In this document: positions 61,491 through 64,000 of the stretch, in pieces
How positions within the stretch are numbered: the stretch's first letter is position 1
How the letters are laid out: every line of letters begins with the position of its first letter
Origin: Muricea muricata
Lineage: Eukaryota; Cnidaria; Anthozoa; Malacalcyonacea; Plexauridae
Assembly (NCBI GenBank): GCA_963855995.1
Contig: OY979716.1
Coordinates: 32,255,230-32,319,229 of the forward strand
Reading direction: 5' to 3'
DNA: 64,000 nucleotides
Made by a program: the position numbers and the translations under genes
The notes under the pieces: generated by a model
The model's database searches: none
What the model was told of the DNA's origin: nothing
The model's input: the letters and a program-made list of their open reading frames with translations, nothing else

Positions 61491-63521
61491 AATTCGTATT
61501 GTAGTGATAGAAAAAGTCTTGTAGATATAATAATTATAACATGCATAGCGCGTATAATATAGCTCCACGATAGCTGTGATATAGCGCATACTGGCCGCTT
61601 AGATTAAAATGCATCCCGTCTGCTAGGAAGGGAGAAACAGCTGGTGTGCAAAAGCCTTGGTGTTTCCAGCAAATTGCTTGTGACAAAGGCTCAAGCACTA
61701 CGCGCGTATATTGGTTCAAAAGCGCGGCTTTGCCATTTAACTTTGCGTTATGATGTGCGTGGTGTTTGAACGTTGCACGTGGGGCAACTTGGCACCAAAT
61801 AACAAGATGCATGGAATATTCTGTTGTTAAAAGCTGGACCAGTTAGCAAGGTAATACCGCGCAAACCGCGACCAGAAATGAAATAAATAAACTTACTTGG
61901 CGAGATACTTTCAAAGTTTCTTGGACAGTCGTTGTTCGTCTGTTGAGTTCAGCGACGACTGCTTTAGTCTCGTATGCATGTAGCTTTATAATAACTGTCC
62001 ATAATACTCTAGGCTCCTCCTCGCCGGATATGTTGACACAACTGTTACACCATTCCTTTCCATCTTTACACCTCTGGCTAATACTATTATATTCTTAACA
62101 GTATCTTTAACACATTAATTTAATTATGTTCCTTATCCTCTTATAAATACAATCCGGAATGCATAAAATTCCTATTCGCAAGCAAATATTCTATTTATGA
62201 CCGTGCGAATAGAATCACACAGTTCTTGTTTAATATTGGCATTATACGTGTACATTGAACTGTCCACATGTCTCATCATATTCGTATACAATCTGTACTT
62301 ATTCAGTTCGAATCGTGCTTTCATTTGTCTTTAATTTGATATTGCTTTGTTTTTAGGCTTGCTGTTGCCCATCTGTATGTCAGTGTTGTTGGGAGATCAA
62401 TAATCAATGCGATATCGAATTGACGAAAAGACCACAAAGATGAACTATCGATATATTTGCCCTCAAACTTATTTGGTATTTTCATGCAGAATTATAAAAT
62501 GTTCATTGGAACTAGAGATGCCAAACATGCAAGTGGCAAGTACTAAATGAGGGAAGCGCCATTGAACAACTTAACAGTTGACACATTGATACAGGACAAA
62601 GGCAGGAAAATAACAAAAAATTCTGGTAAATATTATTTGCAAATATGCTTTAGAAATGATGTGATTCAAATTACCTGATTCTCAGATTGATAAACGATGA
62701 TAAGATATAACTATTAAACCTTGCAAACAAGCTACAATCCCTTGCAAAATAAAACGTGCCATCCGGATTTTGTAAGGTTTATCCCCCTTCCCCCCATGCA
62801 ATGTTGCGATTTGAAGTTGAAATTAAAAAGGAAGGCCTGAAACGGTGCTAAAAATCACTAAACAACATTGAGAAGGGTGCGGGAACATGAAGTGTCTCGT
62901 TTATTTTGCATACGATTGTCTAAAATAGGGACGTTTGGAATGCACACTTGGCGCATCTTAATTGTGTAAGATGCAAGTGTAAATTAAAAGTAATAAAACG
63001 AGTAAATTTTATTGAGAATCATTCCAAAATGTGAACACACATGGTTTGAAGAGTAACACCTATGTATTTTATATTTATTTTGGTGAAAAGTTATAATATA
63101 TGTGACAAAAGAAACGTCAATAAATACACGTATATTAGTGAGAATATACTGTAGTTAATTATTGAAATAATGAAATTGACACAAGAATTCATAATCTTGA
63201 AATTTTCCACAACAACAAATATTCTCATATATAGCTGTAGCCATCACATGTACATGCAGTAGAGCGGTGTGGTGAATTTCGTATACTAGTTTTTCTAAAT
63301 TTGAATATCAAATGGAAATCGAAGACAAGATGGCGCTGTTTTCAGTTCTTCTCGCAAATCCCGCAAGATGAACAAGTGGATATCCTGTCATACCCGCGTT
63401 GCTTTGCAGAGTTTATTCTTCACTGAATATTTGAATGTCTATACATACGCTTATCGTACATGCATGCGTTTTAGCGGGGAATGCATTATACATGCAATTA
63501 GCATATTAATCAGTGTTCATA
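61491..63521. other. Right-hand spacer, no gene seen
   Basis: AT-rich sequence with short ORFs only. It contains a 20-bp copy of a word also found at about 50689 (GTGCGAATAGAATCACACAG). Confidence 0.45.
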
Positions 63522-63591
63522 ATGACCGACAACGTAAACGGGTCACCATTTAAAACTCTCAAAATTACACATCTGAGTTCTCTTCTACAAG
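63522..63591 (+). CDS. Possible first exon at the window edge
   Basis: The ATG at 63522 opens MTDNVNGSPFKTLKITHLSS and ends near a donor-like AAG|GTTTGT. The helical end resembles the start of SAP-like or SAM-like folds, but it is too short for a call. Upstream, ATGGCGCTG at about 63331 begins only a 13-codon frame. Confidence 0.2.
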
Positions 63592-63918
63592 GTTTGTTGA
63601 CTAATATACTTAAACAGTGATAAGTTATTCAACAAATTCTGGAATTTTCAATGGTTTGAAGTTTGCATACGCTGAATAAGCGGCGGATCACCACTGTGAT
63701 CCAAGGAAATATGAAATAATACATTATTATGTAATATATTTTTTTTTGTTTGAACGGGTCACCATTGCACAATCGGCTCGTATTATGTTAGTTTCTAAAA
63801 AATTATGGAAGCGTCTACTTTACCATGGTACTACGGTACAAACCTCAGATCTTATGTATTTAATGTGCGGCCAATGTACTCTCTTCAGTTGTTTTGGCAC
63901 TTGTATTAAACGGTGACC
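63537..63918. repeat. Three short copies of AACGGGTCACC
   Basis: AACGGGTCACCATT occurs at about 63537 and 63753, and inverted as AACGGTGACCCGTT at about 63908. They may be ends of a small MITE. Confidence 0.5.
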
Positions 63919-64000
63919 CGTTGTGGTGATGCGTTAATTTAAATTAATTATTCAGAACTGTCTAACTGACACCACTGACACAGTGACAGAGGTGGTATAC

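Overview
The window is invertebrate-metazoan nuclear DNA: AT-rich, with spliced genes using GT-AG introns, long microsatellites, and an unusually dense set of nested transposons. No prokaryotic gene, tRNA or rRNA is visible. The repertoire (KDZ and IS3-like integrase transposons, pogo with a PHD finger, hAT, an APE-type LINE with a 2A-like peptide, a P2X7-ballast protein) resembles what is common in cnidarians, sponges and other basal animals. The species cannot be fixed from the sequence. I see no ordinary single-copy host gene that I can name; nearly every recognisable coding exon belongs to a mobile element.

Region 1 (333-40041) reads as one giant KDZ-type (Kyakuja/Dileera/Zisupton) transposon. 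It has 72-bp terminal inverted repeats and is flanked by an 8-bp duplication, GTACACCC. Two convergent, decayed genes start next to the two ends: a cysteine-peptidase-like gene running right (481-16853) and a many-exon KDZ transposase running left (39904-18495). Into it have inserted a 5.0-kb pogo element with transposase/PHD and HIRAN-like genes, a 3.3-kb hAT element with an OTU-like fragment, a 2.3-kb foldback element, several MITEs, and a 7.5-kb IS3-like integrase element lying inside a 15-kb transposase intron. The same intron holds a decayed HMGXB3/CxC-KDZ-like gene and a microsatellite/satellite block.

Region 2 (24683-32227) is the best-preserved system. It has TIRs carrying arrays of 12-bp and 31-bp repeats, a perfect 6-bp duplication, an apparently intact five-exon SAM-like + HECT ubiquitin-ligase gene, and an intact convergent IS3-type DDE integrase. 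A decayed mirror-image copy of the same gene pair lies at about 42113-50137 and is split by a LINE (46284-49752) whose ORF is open except for one amber codon.

Region 3 (about 54.2-61.5 kb) holds a further two-gene element: a CXC/P2X7-ballast protein gene facing a decayed 12-exon, DxxH-type (Kolobok-like) transposase gene, with a short inverted repeat just outside both genes and different minisatellites beyond it. The recurring plan is a transposase plus a convergent accessory protein. Several of the accessories belong to ubiquitin or protease families.
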